This document shows, piece by piece, positions 9,273 to 18,880 of a stretch of 64,000 nucleotides of DNA. The position numbers and the translations under genes were made by a program. A model generated the notes under the pieces. It was not told the DNA's origin and made no database searches. It was given only the letters and a program-made list of their open reading frames with translations. Origin of the DNA: Kistimonas sp. bin40 (GTDB lineage: Bacteria > Pseudomonadota > Gammaproteobacteria > Pseudomonadales > Endozoicomonadaceae); NCBI GenBank assembly GCA_002238585.1, contig MPMQ01000014.1:1-64000 (forward strand), given 5' to 3'. The first letter of the stretch is position 1, and each line of letters begins with the position of its first letter.

Positions 9273-11481
9273 GCTCTCCCCTTTTCTTGTTTGCCAAGTG
9301 TGTTGCCTGTGTTCTGGCCGCAGGGCCGGGCTGCGGGTTGTTGTATTGCGGGGCATATCCCTGATGATCAGAAAGATGACTCTTCTGGCGCTGTGCTCCC
9401 TGTTGTCTGATGGTCTCCTGATCCAGTAGCTGACTAACATTTTGATAATAGGCCTCTTTCATATAATCCCTGCGTCTCTGGTGGGTTACCTCACTGGCGG
9501 CCTCGTATTTTTGACGTGTCTTGTCCATATCAAATCTGTAAGAGATATAGGGATGACCCTGGCCACAGGGCAGATCGCTGGAAGGCTGTCGGCCAGGACG
9601 AATAGAGTGTTTGCGCAAGAGACCCTCTATCTGGATCAGGGTTTGCGCGATCATATCTTCGCGCAGACGCTGGGGGAGAGCCTGCGTTGTGAGAGCAGCG
9701 TCTACGCAATAGAGCGTAAACTGTCCTCCATTGTTGAAGCGCCGATTCCCCAAAGTGAGTGCGTTTGGCCAAGGGTAGGTCGACTTCCAGAGCAGGAACG
9801 GGCAAGTGTTGCCATGCAGCACTTCCGCCACCAGCGGCCAGGCTTTCTCATAGTCATGGGGATGCAGGCTGATCCGGAATTTGTGTCCGGATTTCTCCAG
9901 ATCCTTGCGGAAGGCGGCAAAGGTGAAGACGTCGTAATAAGCGATAAAGTTCATTTTGGGCGTATAGAAATAGCTGTGCTTTTTACGGTCCAGCCAATCG
10001 AATTCCTGCAACTTGTATTTTTGGTGTTGAGATTGTTTCAGTGCATAGTCTTCGCAGCAGCGCTGCAGCAGTTCTTCACAGCAGTCCTTGAAAATGCATG
10101 CAAGTACTTCTTCGTTCATGCTGTCAGGTCCAAAAATCCTCAGGTGCCGGTACAACTCCTGTTCCAGCGTTTCCCGGTACCAGGACAGCTCATCTGCGGG
10201 AATCGCAGCGAGAATGTTTTTGTGCGGGACCTTGCTTCTCAGGTGGCGTCTGAAGTTGCTGTGCTCCGGCATAAGCGGCTCCAGCAACGGCTTCCATTGC
10301 TTCAGGGCATGACGGGCGGCCCGGCAGGCTTGCATCTGGACTGCCGAGTCAGTCACCCAGTCCTGGAACGCCTCGCTGTCGGGTTGGGGAGGGAGCATAT
10401 ATCCATAGAGGCTGATGTCCGGGTCCTTCACTGCTACCGGGAAATCCTCATCGGGAAACACATCCGGTCTGATGTGCTGCAACTTGAGATAGTGAATAAT
10501 CGTAAAGGCTGAAAACCACGGATGCAGCAGGTCGTATGTGCCCGTTGTCGGGTCGCGTAACAGACCCAGCAGGCGCTCCCGTGTCATTGCCGCTTCCGGC
10601 AGTTTGCGGCCTATGGTTTCCAGCATTCTGTGGAAGACCGGTTCCTGCGCTGGCGGCAGCGGACGTTTGGGCGGTGGGGCAATAGCGGTGTCGCCAGCGT
10701 CTGCTTCCTGCACCGGGTATAGCGGCTTTTGCGCTGGCAGCAGGTCTCTTGCCGTGCGTTGCGGGGGCTGGTGAGTGGCGTAAGGCTTGGCAGTGGGGTC
10801 CAGATCCTGCAGGTGAATGTGGATCATACGGCGCAGGCGCCGGAAAGCATCTCCCCCCTCGTGTTCCAGCTCTTGTGTGTCTTCCAACCGCTGGCGGGTC
10901 TTGTCCATCCACAGTGACAGCGAGCTTGAAAATTGGCGGAATCGCGCCTGCTCGCTGTTTGGGCAGGCACGTAAAAAAATGCGATAAGACGTCACGAGAA
11001 CATCAGGTAGATCCCGCATGAGCTGCAGCATCGGATGCATGCAGTTTTTGCCAGCCAGTTCGATGATTTGGTCCAGGTGTTCATGCAGTCTGACGAACTG
11101 TGAGCCGGGCGCATTCAGCAGGCTGTCGAGCTGGACTTTCAGATCCTGCACCGCCAGGGGGGTCGTAACCCTGTCTGCGATCTGCACAATGGTCCTGTCG
11201 TAGACTCCTGCCTGTCTGCAGAGTGCCAAAGCATCCTGATGCATCTGATTGATATACATGATCAGCCCGGTGCCGACCGGTGTTGCTGAGCGTCCAGATT
11301 CCGTCTTGTCGCCAGCACCAGTGACAGCGCCTGGCCTGAAGTGCGCCGGGACGGCGACTGTCAGACGCCCATCCGGACCGATATCGGCCGGACAGCGTCC
11401 TTTGTCCTGATCAAAAAGGGTGTCGCAGTCCTTGCTCCACATCTCCAGTGTTCTATAGGTCGTGGATGAAGTTGTGATCAC
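9244..11481 (-). CDS. SpvC/OspF-like effector-family protein
   Basis: 745 residues from a GTG at 11481 (ITTSSTTYRTLEMW); an AGAAGAGAG stretch upstream may be the ribosome site. The layout matches the 7191-9272 protein: helical N-terminal half, Pro-rich linker, LLGLLRDPTTGTYDLL region, CCEELLQRC segment, then the lyase-like domain (GHKFRISLHPHDYEKAW, LLWKSTYPW, RRFNNGGQFTLYC, YISYRFDMDK). The Lys and Arg positions of SpvC-type lyases are present, and the His position is Arg, as in all copies whose C-terminal domain is visible. A hydrophilic C-terminal tail of about 50 residues extends past the homology and overlaps the next start. Function is inferred from fold only. Confidence 0.8.
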   Translation of the reverse strand: MITTSSTTYRTLEMWSKDCDTLFDQDKGRCPADIGPDGRLTVAVPAHFRPGAVTGAGDKTESGRSATPVGTGLIMYINQMHQDALALCRQAGVYDRTIVQIADRVTTPLAVQDLKVQLDSLLNAPGSQFVRLHEHLDQIIELAGKNCMHPMLQLMRDLPDVLVTSYRIFLRACPNSEQARFRQFSSSLSLWMDKTRQRLEDTQELEHEGGDAFRRLRRMIHIHLQDLDPTAKPYATHQPPQRTARDLLPAQKPLYPVQEADAGDTAIAPPPKRPLPPAQEPVFHRMLETIGRKLPEAAMTRERLLGLLRDPTTGTYDLLHPWFSAFTIIHYLKLQHIRPDVFPDEDFPVAVKDPDISLYGYMLPPQPDSEAFQDWVTDSAVQMQACRAARHALKQWKPLLEPLMPEHSNFRRHLRSKVPHKNILAAIPADELSWYRETLEQELYRHLRIFGPDSMNEEVLACIFKDCCEELLQRCCEDYALKQSQHQKYKLQEFDWLDRKKHSYFYTPKMNFIAYYDVFTFAAFRKDLEKSGHKFRISLHPHDYEKAWPLVAEVLHGNTCPFLLWKSTYPWPNALTLGNRRFNNGGQFTLYCVDAALTTQALPQRLREDMIAQTLIQIEGLLRKHSIRPGRQPSSDLPCGQGHPYISYRFDMDKTRQKYEAASEVTHQRRRDYMKEAYYQNVSQLLDQETIRQQGAQRQKSHLSDHQGYAPQYNNPQPGPAARTQATHLANKKRGEHDTNFISSL

Positions 11482-11958
11482 GCGCGTATTCTCTCTTCTG
11501 GTGAGTCTTGGTTGTTTGTTATGTGCGTCTGCTGTCAGTGGCGGTTCCGGACTTGATTCACGTCAGGTTTTGGCATCTGCTGCGGACCCGGTGATATTTA
11601 TTGCTTCGGATCTACTGCGTGCTGTTGTCACTTGTTGCTCTGCTCCAATCTATTGACACAGTGTTGTGCAAAAGGTTCTTGCCAGATAGCAAAACAGGCG
11701 ATTGGGTGCCGGAATCCGGGGCGGCAAGGAAGCGTCTTCACAGGAAAGAGGAGCCGGTGTTGGCTGATGGGGCTCTGTTGGCAAGATGTAGCAAGGCAGG
11801 TGCGAGTGGGTGCGCATCTACGGCCAGGTGCGGCTCACACAGCAATTGCCCGTCGTTGCTGAACAACGGGCTCGCAACAGGGTCACGGCATGCATCTCAT
11901 GGGCGAGTCGCACCCGGCATGCTTGTCTTCGTCCCTGCTGGGCGAAGTCATCCCCAGG
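11482..11958. other. intergenic between the lyase-like and WD40-like arrays
   Basis: 477 bases without a convincing gene. The last 30 bases before the stop of the 11959-13509 gene belong to the 3' flank conserved after the related genes at 13682, 15431 and 17231. Frames on the plus strand here resemble no family seen in the window. Confidence 0.4.
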
Positions 11959-13509
11959 TCATTGGCGGTCGGACCTGTCCCTTTCCAGCTCTGGAACCAG
12001 ACACCATGCTTTCACGCGTTTGCAGTCATCTCGTGTGATCAGAAAGCGTCCGTCTTCGCTGAAAAACAGCTTGTCTACCCCGCTCCCGTCGCAGATTGGA
12101 TATTTATCAGAGGCGTGACGCTCACAACGCCCTGTTTCATTGACAACTTCTGCCTGTTTTTTCCAGGGGAAACTGGAAAGATCCCAGATCTCAAAACAAG
12201 TGCGACGAACAGCGTCCTTGTGATGGGGTTTCCAGGGCGGACCCAGCCGATAGGCCACAGCCATTTGCCCATACCTGTTGAACGCAACCCCCTCGCAGGA
12301 GCACGGGCACCCGGGAGTGCTGGGCGGGTCCTGCCCGTCTGCCAGAACCCGTGTTTGTCGCCCTTCGGTGTTCATCGACACAATTCCTTCCTGCTGCCAG
12401 CCGTCTTCTGTTGAAAAGCGGCAGATTTGTACGCTGGTAGCGGAAACCAGGCCCAGCTTGCGGCTGTCTGCGCTGAAAGCCAAAAAACGCACGAACACCT
12501 TCGGCTGCTCGTGTAAAGACACGGGAACCCAGCTACCATCCTGGTTACACCACCAGCAATGAGTCCTGAGGTCGGCGTTGATATAAACAAACGTCCGGGA
12601 GTCAGGGCTGAATGCCAGCCTGGTTGAAGAACAGCGGTGCCTCCCTGTGATGACCTCCTCCCAGAGGTGATCCTCGCGTCTGGCCCAGACTTTGGTAGCA
12701 CGGGATGACACAGTTGCCAGAAGCTGGCTGCAGGGGCTCCAGCGTGCGAAATAGAGAATCCCTTCGTGGTGCAGCTCTGCCGTATCATGCCAGCTACCAT
12801 CCTGCTGCAATTCGCGAGCAACAAGAGCCGAGCTCCTTTGCACCTTGATCATGTGCTGCCGGTTCGGTGCCAGGCTGATCTCTTCTGGCTGCGGGCGCGG
12901 GCCCTGCTGTACCTCTTCATCCTTGCGGTAACGCGTATCTGACAAAGTCGGAAATGCATGCAGTTCATACTGCTCTGATTCCACACGCACCTGCACCCCC
13001 TCGCGTTGGACAGAGAATTCACGTTCTTCCAGACACAGTGTCGGGGCCTTGCGCAGCTGCGTACCCAGGGCTCCAGAGACCAACCAGGGGAAGGCTTCAT
13101 GGTCGAGCCAGGGGGTCAGTGCTGCTGTCTGACCGGCATTGAACCTGTCCAGCCAGGGCGCCAGGGTGGTCGTGAACGTGTCGCGTGAAAAGGCAGGGCT
13201 GTCACAAGAAAGCGTCTGATGGCGCTTGGGGGAAAAAGGATTGATGAGCTGGCTGCTGGCTATTCGGCACAGGTGCTGATTTGTCAAACGACAGCTCATC
13301 CAGTCCCGGGGTGTCAGCCGGGGCAGAATATGGTGATGAAAAACATCATCTGGCAGGACGGCCAGCCCTTGCTCTGCCATCCGGTCGGGTTCGTGCGTTT
13401 GAGTCATGGAGCCAGATGGCGCACCGGGTGAAGGCGGAGAACTCTGTTGATGGCCGCATGCCGTCAGGCGCTGCCGCTTCGCAGGGGGGAGGAGGGGGGA
13501 AGTCATCAT
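11959..13509 (-). CDS. F-box plus WD40-like repeat protein, eukaryote-like effector candidate
   Basis: 516 residues; ATG at 13509, or the next ATG at 13506, which aligns with the paralogues. Residues 49-88 form an F-box-like motif: LPDDVFHHHILPRLTPRDW followed by SCRLTNQHLCRI, fitting the LP-x-D/E ... I-L-x-x-L ... D ... R-L-x-N pattern. Next comes a family segment (APWLDRFNAGQTAAL, CLEEREFSVQREG), then WD40-like blades: FARWSPCSQLLATVSS..KVW, LAFSPDSRTFVYI, LAFSADSRKLGLVSATSVQI, LFFSEDGRFLITRDDCKRVKAW. F-box proteins recruit targets to SCF ubiquitin ligases in eukaryotes, and bacterial F-box effectors are established (Legionella, Agrobacterium VirF). The N-terminus has PPAKRQRL, similar to a Myc-type nuclear localisation signal. 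Host targeting is inferred. Confidence 0.75.
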   Translation of the reverse strand: MMTSPLLPPAKRQRLTACGHQQSSPPSPGAPSGSMTQTHEPDRMAEQGLAVLPDDVFHHHILPRLTPRDWMSCRLTNQHLCRIASSQLINPFSPKRHQTLSCDSPAFSRDTFTTTLAPWLDRFNAGQTAALTPWLDHEAFPWLVSGALGTQLRKAPTLCLEEREFSVQREGVQVRVESEQYELHAFPTLSDTRYRKDEEVQQGPRPQPEEISLAPNRQHMIKVQRSSALVARELQQDGSWHDTAELHHEGILYFARWSPCSQLLATVSSRATKVWARREDHLWEEVITGRHRCSSTRLAFSPDSRTFVYINADLRTHCWWCNQDGSWVPVSLHEQPKVFVRFLAFSADSRKLGLVSATSVQICRFSTEDGWQQEGIVSMNTEGRQTRVLADGQDPPSTPGCPCSCEGVAFNRYGQMAVAYRLGPPWKPHHKDAVRRTCFEIWDLSSFPWKKQAEVVNETGRCERHASDKYPICDGSGVDKLFFSEDGRFLITRDDCKRVKAWCLVPELERDRSDRQ

Positions 13510-13681
13510 AATTCATACTCTATTGTCTGTTATCGTCCCTGCCGAAAGTGTGCGCCAGCCTGTGGGCGAAGCGCACAGGCCGCCGGTTTCCCTGCCGGGC
13601 TTCTCTCACGACCGGCCCGACCTGTGCAGGCCAGCCTGTGGATACCTGGAAAGCAAGCCTGGGGACAGGCTATGTGCGCGA

Positions 13682-15244
13682 TTACTGGCGATCGAACCTG
13701 TCCCTTTCCAGCTCTGGAACCAGACACCATGCTTTCACGCGTTTGCAGTCATCTTGTGTGATCAGAAAGCGTCCGTCTTCGCTGAAAAACAGCTTGTCTA
13801 CCCCGCCCCCGCCGCAGCGTGGATATTTATCAGAGGAGTGACGCTCACAACACCCTGTTTCATCGACAATTTTTGCCTGCTTTTTTCCCGGGAAGCTGGA
13901 AAAATTCCAGATTTCAAAACAGGTGCGCCGAACAGTTCTCTTTTGAGTGGGTTGCCAGGGTCTACCCAGCCGATAGGCCACAGCCATTTGCCCATACCTG
14001 TTGAACGCAACCCTCTGGCAGGAGCACGGGAACCCGGGAGTGCGGGGCAGGTCCTGCCCGTCTGCCAGAACCCGTGTTTGTCGCCCTTCGGTGTTCAACA
14101 ACACAATTCCTTTCTGCTGCCAGCCATCCTCTGGTGAAAAGCAGCAGATCTGTATGCTGGTAGCGGAAACCAGGGCCAGCTTGCGGCTGTCTGCGCTGAA
14201 AGCCAAAAAACGCACGAACACCTTCGGCTGCCAGTGGAAAGGTACGGGAACCCAGCTGCCATCCTGGTTACACCACCAGCAATGAGTCGAGAGGTCGGCG
14301 TTGATATAAACAACCGTCCGGGAGTCAGGGCTGAATGCCAGGTGGGTTAAACAACAGCTGTGCCTCCCTGTGATGACGGCCTCCCAGAGGTGATCCTCGC
14401 GTCCGGCCCAGACTTTGGTCGCAAGGGATGACACAGTTGCCAGAAGCTGGCTGCAGGGGCTCCAGTGTGCGGAATAGAAACTCCCTTCGTAAAGCAGCTC
14501 TGCCGTATCATGCCAGCTACCATCCTGCTGTAATTCGCAAGCAACAAGAGCCGAGCTCATTTGCACCTTGAGCAGGCGTTGCCGGTTCGGTGCCAGGCTG
14601 ATTTCTTGCAGCCGGGCGCCAGCCGGCAGCTGTACCACTGCACCCTTGTCTACACCCCGGCGATCCGTATCTGACACAGTCAGGGTCGAAAATGCATGGA
14701 GTTCATACTGCCCTGATTCCTCACGGACCTGCACCCCCTCGCGTTGCACAGAGACTTCACGTTCTTCCAGATACAGTGCCGGGGCCTTGCACAGCTGCGT
14801 ACCCAGGGCTCCAGAGACCAACCAGGGGAAGGCTTCATGGTCGAGCCAGGGGGTCAGTGCTGCTGTCTGACCGGCATTGAACCTGTCCAGCCAGGGTGCC
14901 AGGGCGCTTGTAAATTTGTCGCGTGAAAAGGCAGGGGAGTCACAAGAAAGCCTCTGATGGCGTTTGAGGGACACAGGATTGATGAGCAGGCTGCTGGCTA
15001 GTCGGCACAGGTTCCAGTTTGTCAAACGACAGCTCATCCAGTCCCGGGGTGTCAGTCGGGGCAGAATATGGTGATGTAAAACATCATCTGGCAGGGCGGC
15101 CAGCCCGCGCTCCGCCATCCGGTCGGGTTCGTGCGTTTGAGTCATGGAGCCAGATGGCGCACCGGGTGAAGGCGGAGAACTCTGTTGATGGCTGCATGCC
15201 GTCAGGCACTGCCGCTTCGCCGGGGGGAGGAGGGGGGGAGTCAT
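13682..15244 (-). CDS. F-box plus WD40-like repeat protein
   Basis: 520 residues from the ATG at 15244 (TPPLLPPAKRQC), preceded by AGAGG about 11 bases upstream; an in-frame GTG at 15256 is less likely. The F-box-like motif (LPDDVLHHHILPRLTPRDW, SCRLTNWNLCRLASS) lies at about residues 49-85. The APWLDRFNAGQTAAL segment and WD40-like blades with repeated SPDSRT, SADSRK and SEDGRF turns follow. It is very close to the 11959-13509 protein over its whole length and differs mainly in the loop around residue 205 (TVSDTDRRGVDKGAV). The 5' flank is shared with its neighbours, so a unit of about 1.75 kb has been duplicated in tandem. Probably a separately expressed paralogue. Confidence 0.75.
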   Translation of the reverse strand: MTPPLLPPAKRQCLTACSHQQSSPPSPGAPSGSMTQTHEPDRMAERGLAALPDDVLHHHILPRLTPRDWMSCRLTNWNLCRLASSLLINPVSLKRHQRLSCDSPAFSRDKFTSALAPWLDRFNAGQTAALTPWLDHEAFPWLVSGALGTQLCKAPALYLEEREVSVQREGVQVREESGQYELHAFSTLTVSDTDRRGVDKGAVVQLPAGARLQEISLAPNRQRLLKVQMSSALVACELQQDGSWHDTAELLYEGSFYSAHWSPCSQLLATVSSLATKVWAGREDHLWEAVITGRHSCCLTHLAFSPDSRTVVYINADLSTHCWWCNQDGSWVPVPFHWQPKVFVRFLAFSADSRKLALVSATSIQICCFSPEDGWQQKGIVLLNTEGRQTRVLADGQDLPRTPGFPCSCQRVAFNRYGQMAVAYRLGRPWQPTQKRTVRRTCFEIWNFSSFPGKKQAKIVDETGCCERHSSDKYPRCGGGGVDKLFFSEDGRFLITQDDCKRVKAWCLVPELERDRFDRQ

Positions 15245-15430
15245 AATAGCTAACACCTCTATTGTTTTTATCGCCTGTGCCGAAAAAGTCTGCGCTCCTT
15301 GTGCGCCAGCCTGTGGGCGAAGAGCACAGGTCGCAGGCTTCCCTGCGGGACTTCTCTCACGACCGGCCTGACCTGTGCAGGCCAGCCTGTGGATACATGG
15401 AAAGAGTTTGGGGAAAGGCTATCCGCGTGA

Positions 15431-17041
15431 TTACAGGCGGTCGGACCTGTCCCTTTCCAGCTCTGGAACCAGACACCATGCTTTCACGCGTCTGCAGTTA
15501 TCCCGTGTGACCAGAAAGCGTCCGTCCTCACTGAAAAACAGCTTGTCTACCTGGCCGCAGCAGCCTGGAAAAGAGTCATGAGAGAGGATAGGCTTACCAC
15601 AATCCCTTGTTTTATTGACCACTTCTGCCTGCTTTTTCCAGGGGAAGCTGGAAAGATTCCAGATCTCAAAACACATGTGACCAACATCGCTCTCTTGATC
15701 GTTTTTAAAGAGATAAATCAGCCCATAGGCCACAGCCATTTGCCCATACCTGTTGAACGCAATCCCCTGGCAGGCGTGGCTCATGTGCCAGGGATCGGGG
15801 TCCTGCCCGTCTGGTGTTTGCCGCCTTACAACGTCCAACGACACAATTCCTTCCTTCTGCCAGCCGTCCTCTGCTGAAACGCACCAAATCTGTACGCTGG
15901 TACCGCAAGCCAGGGCCAGCTTGCGACTGTCTGCGCTGAAAACAAAAAAGTCCACGAACTCCCTCGGCTGCTCGCGTAAAGATACGGGAACCCAGCTGCC
16001 AGCCGGGTTACATTGCCAGCAGTGAGTAGAGCGTTGGTGTTCTTGATGAACAAACGTGCGGGAGTCAGGGCTGAATACCAGTTCCCGTGTTAAAACGCAG
16101 TGCTTCCCGGTGATGATTTCCTCCCAGAGGTGGGCCTCGCGTCTGGCCCAGACTTTGACAGCATACTTCGACACAGTTGCCAGAAGCTGGCTGCAGGGGC
16201 TCCAGCGTGCGGAAGTGATAAACCTGTCGAAATGAAACCCTGCCTCGTGATGAATCTCTGCCTCGTGATGAATCTCTGCCGTATCATGCCAGCTACCATC
16301 CTGCCGCAATTCGCGAACAACAAGCGGCGGTACTTCGTGAAAAGCAAGAGGCAACGCCGAGGGCAGCTTGGCCAGGCGCTGCCGGTTCGGTGCCAGACTG
16401 ATAATTTCTTCTGGCCGGGCGCCAGGCAGCGGCTGTGCCTCTTCATCCTTGTTTACAACCGGGTAGCGCTCATCTGGCACAGTCGGGAAGGCATGCAGTT
16501 CATACTGCCCTGATTCCACACGCACCTGCACCCCCTCGCGTTGCACAGAGAATTCACGTTCTTCCAGACACAGTGCCGGGGCCTTGCGCAGCTGCGTACC
16601 CAAGGCTCCAGCGACCAACCAGGGGAAGGTTTCATGGTCGAGCCAGGGGGTCAGCGCTGCTGTCTGACCGGTATTGAACCTGTCCAGCCAGGGCGCCAGG
16701 GTGGTTGTGAACTTGTCGCGTGAGAAGGCAGGACTGTCACAAGACAGCGTCTGATGGCGCTTGAGGGAAAAAGGATTGATGAGCTGGCTGCTGACTATTC
16801 GGCACAGGTTCCGGTTTGTCAGACGACAGCTCATCCAGTCCCGGGGCGTCAGGCGGGGCAGGATATGGTGATGAAAAACATCATCTGGCAGGACGGCCAG
16901 CTCTCGCTCCGCCATCCGGTTGGCTTCGTGCGTTTGATGTGTGGAGCCAGACGGCGCACCGGGTGAAGGCGGAGCATCCTGTGGATGGCCGTATGCCGCC
17001 AGGCACCGTTGTTTTTCAGGGGAGAGGAGGGAGAAATTCAT
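15431..17041 (-). CDS. F-box plus WD40-like repeat protein
   Basis: 536 residues from the ATG at 17041 (NFSLLSPEKQRC); GAGG lies 11 bases upstream in the same context as the 15244 start. F-box-like motif: LPDDVFHHHILPRLTPRDW, SCRLTNRNLCRIVSS. The propeller part has extra residues compared with its sisters: a duplicated AEIHHEAEIHHEAG stretch around residue 260 and a longer LPSALPLAFHEVPPLV loop. The WD40 turns SPCSQL, SPDSRT, SADSRK and SEDGRF are present, and the C-terminus KAWCLVPELERDRSD is shared by all five members. The NLS-like PPAKRQRL of the sister is not kept (SPEKQRCL). Confidence 0.75.
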   Translation of the reverse strand: MNFSLLSPEKQRCLAAYGHPQDAPPSPGAPSGSTHQTHEANRMAERELAVLPDDVFHHHILPRLTPRDWMSCRLTNRNLCRIVSSQLINPFSLKRHQTLSCDSPAFSRDKFTTTLAPWLDRFNTGQTAALTPWLDHETFPWLVAGALGTQLRKAPALCLEEREFSVQREGVQVRVESGQYELHAFPTVPDERYPVVNKDEEAQPLPGARPEEIISLAPNRQRLAKLPSALPLAFHEVPPLVVRELRQDGSWHDTAEIHHEAEIHHEAGFHFDRFITSARWSPCSQLLATVSKYAVKVWARREAHLWEEIITGKHCVLTRELVFSPDSRTFVHQEHQRSTHCWQCNPAGSWVPVSLREQPREFVDFFVFSADSRKLALACGTSVQIWCVSAEDGWQKEGIVSLDVVRRQTPDGQDPDPWHMSHACQGIAFNRYGQMAVAYGLIYLFKNDQESDVGHMCFEIWNLSSFPWKKQAEVVNKTRDCGKPILSHDSFPGCCGQVDKLFFSEDGRFLVTRDNCRRVKAWCLVPELERDRSDRL

Positions 17042-17230
17042 AACAGCGAACACCTCTATTGTTGTTTATTGTCTGTGCCGAAAGTGTGAGCCCCTTGTGT
17101 GCGCCAGCCTGTGGGCGAAGAGCACAGGCCGCTGGCTTCCCTGCCGGGCTTCTCTCACGACCGGCCTGACCTGTACAGGCCAGGCTATGGCTACCTGGGA
17201 AAAAAGCCTGGGGAAAGGCTATCCGCGTGA

Positions 17231-18664
17231 TTACTGGCGGTCGGACCTGTCCCTTGCCAGTTCTGGAACCAGACACCATGCTTTCACGCGTTTGCAGTCA
17301 TCTTCCGCTATCAGAAAGCGTCCGTCGGCGCTGAAAAACAGGTGGGACAGTCCGCCGCACGACGTAGACCCCCCCCATTGCATCCAGTCATGCTTCGCAC
17401 AAGTTTTGGCCGAGGCCACAATCCGGGACTGTTGTTTCCAGGGCGAACTGGAAAGGTCCCAGAGCGCAAGGCTCATATGGCTGTCATTGGCGTCCAGCTG
17501 GCTGTCGTCGTCCTTCTCCAGGCGGGTGATATCGCGTCCCACAGCCAGCTGCCCGTGGATATTGAAAGCCATGCCTTCGACACGGCCTGCCTTTGTAGAT
17601 GCATGCCTTTCTGAAAGGTCAGACGGGTGACCCGGTTGCGGGTCTGGTACCAGCTCGCCGTCTGGTGTCCAGCCCCCTTGCAGTGACCGGCTAAAGATCT
17701 TGACGCCAATATCTCCACATAATGACAGTGCCAGCTTACGGCTGTCTTTACTGAAAGCGATATGACTCATCATGCCTGACAATGTGAGGGAGGGAGCGGC
17801 AGTCCAGCTACCATCCTCCTGACGCCACCAGCTGTGTATGCCTCTTGTGTCGACAACGAACGTCCGGGAGTCAGGGCTGAAACCAGTAAAGTGAGTGAAA
17901 CGGTTACAGGGCTGACTGATCACCTGCTCCCAGTGATCAGCATGGCGTTCTGACCAGACTTTGATCGTTTCTTCCGATTGGGTGACAAGGAACTGGCTAC
18001 AGGGGCTCCACTGGGCACAATGCACCGGCTCACCGTGACAGGATTGCGCTACCTGGTTCCAGCTGCCGTCCTCGCCAGCCCTGTGGATGAAGGCATGTTC
18101 CTGCCAGATAGTGACCAAACGGCTCTGATCCGGTGAGGAGCATCCTCTTGCCCGGCTGGCTCCCTCTGCCCAGTCTTCATCGTCATTCCTGACATACAGC
18201 GAATTGCTGTTTCGCTCGACACAGTATTCAAACAGTTCATAGCGACCGGGGCCCACGCAGGTCGTCACCCCGCCAGGCTGCATGAAACACTCACGCTCTT
18301 CCAGGTGAAGCCTTGCGGCCTGGCGCAGCTGTGTACCCACAGCCGTACGAACCAGTGTCGGAAAAGTCTCAAGGTCAGTGCAGCGTTCCAGTGCTTTTGT
18401 CTGGTCGGGGTCAAACCTGTCCAGCCAGGGGGCGATGCTGGCGTTGAATCTGGCGCAGGAAAACGGCTGGCTGTTGCAGTCCTCAGCTTTGTGACGCCGG
18501 GAAAGCGGCGGGAGAAGGCTCTCACCAGGGGCAGAGGTCAGCTCCCGTCCCGCCAGCTGGGGGCGGGGCTCAGGCGATGACGATGACGATGAAGGACAGG
18601 GCATACTGTCGTCGCAGACTGGTGCCTGACGTTTCTGGGGTAGTTGTGCGTAAGACGTGTGCAT
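17231..18664 (-). CDS. WD40-like repeat protein of the same family, F-box absent
   Basis: 477 residues from the ATG at 18664 (HTSYAQLPQKRQ). The N-terminus is Ser/Pro rich (a run of six Ser near residue 25) and leads directly into the family segment CNSQPFSCARFNASIAPWL with no F-box-like sequence. WD40-like blades follow: CAQWSPCSQFLVTQSEETIKVW, FTGFSPDSRTFVV, HIAFSKDSRKLALSL, LFFSADGRFLIAEDDCKRV. The C-terminus ends LVPELARDRSDRQ. It groups with the 18881-20293 copy rather than with the F-box copies. Without an F-box it could bind a target without coupling to ubiquitin ligase, or act differently; this is inference. Confidence 0.7.
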   Translation of the reverse strand: MHTSYAQLPQKRQAPVCDDSMPCPSSSSSSPEPRPQLAGRELTSAPGESLLPPLSRRHKAEDCNSQPFSCARFNASIAPWLDRFDPDQTKALERCTDLETFPTLVRTAVGTQLRQAARLHLEERECFMQPGGVTTCVGPGRYELFEYCVERNSNSLYVRNDDEDWAEGASRARGCSSPDQSRLVTIWQEHAFIHRAGEDGSWNQVAQSCHGEPVHCAQWSPCSQFLVTQSEETIKVWSERHADHWEQVISQPCNRFTHFTGFSPDSRTFVVDTRGIHSWWRQEDGSWTAAPSLTLSGMMSHIAFSKDSRKLALSLCGDIGVKIFSRSLQGGWTPDGELVPDPQPGHPSDLSERHASTKAGRVEGMAFNIHGQLAVGRDITRLEKDDDSQLDANDSHMSLALWDLSSSPWKQQSRIVASAKTCAKHDWMQWGGSTSCGGLSHLFFSADGRFLIAEDDCKRVKAWCLVPELARDRSDRQ

Positions 18665-18880
18665 TGCAAAAGGTTCTCATTCTGGTGTCGTTGGTGAGCC
18701 CGTGCGGTCATATCCCTGGAGTCCGGACTGGGCCGGGGAGCCTTGGTGGCACCCTTGGCGAGCACTTGGACCAGTGCTGCACACCAAGGTTCCCCTTCGT
18801 GTGAACCGCCTGTCGGCCGCTGGGCTTTCCGGGGGCATCCTCGACGGCGAATGCTGGTCGGGGCGGTTATCGGTCCCCGC

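Noticed and set aside
9442..10512. 356-codon plus-strand open frame
   Set aside because: Antisense to a member of the lyase-like array. Similar plus-strand frames appear opposite the other members, as expected for shadows of conserved genes.
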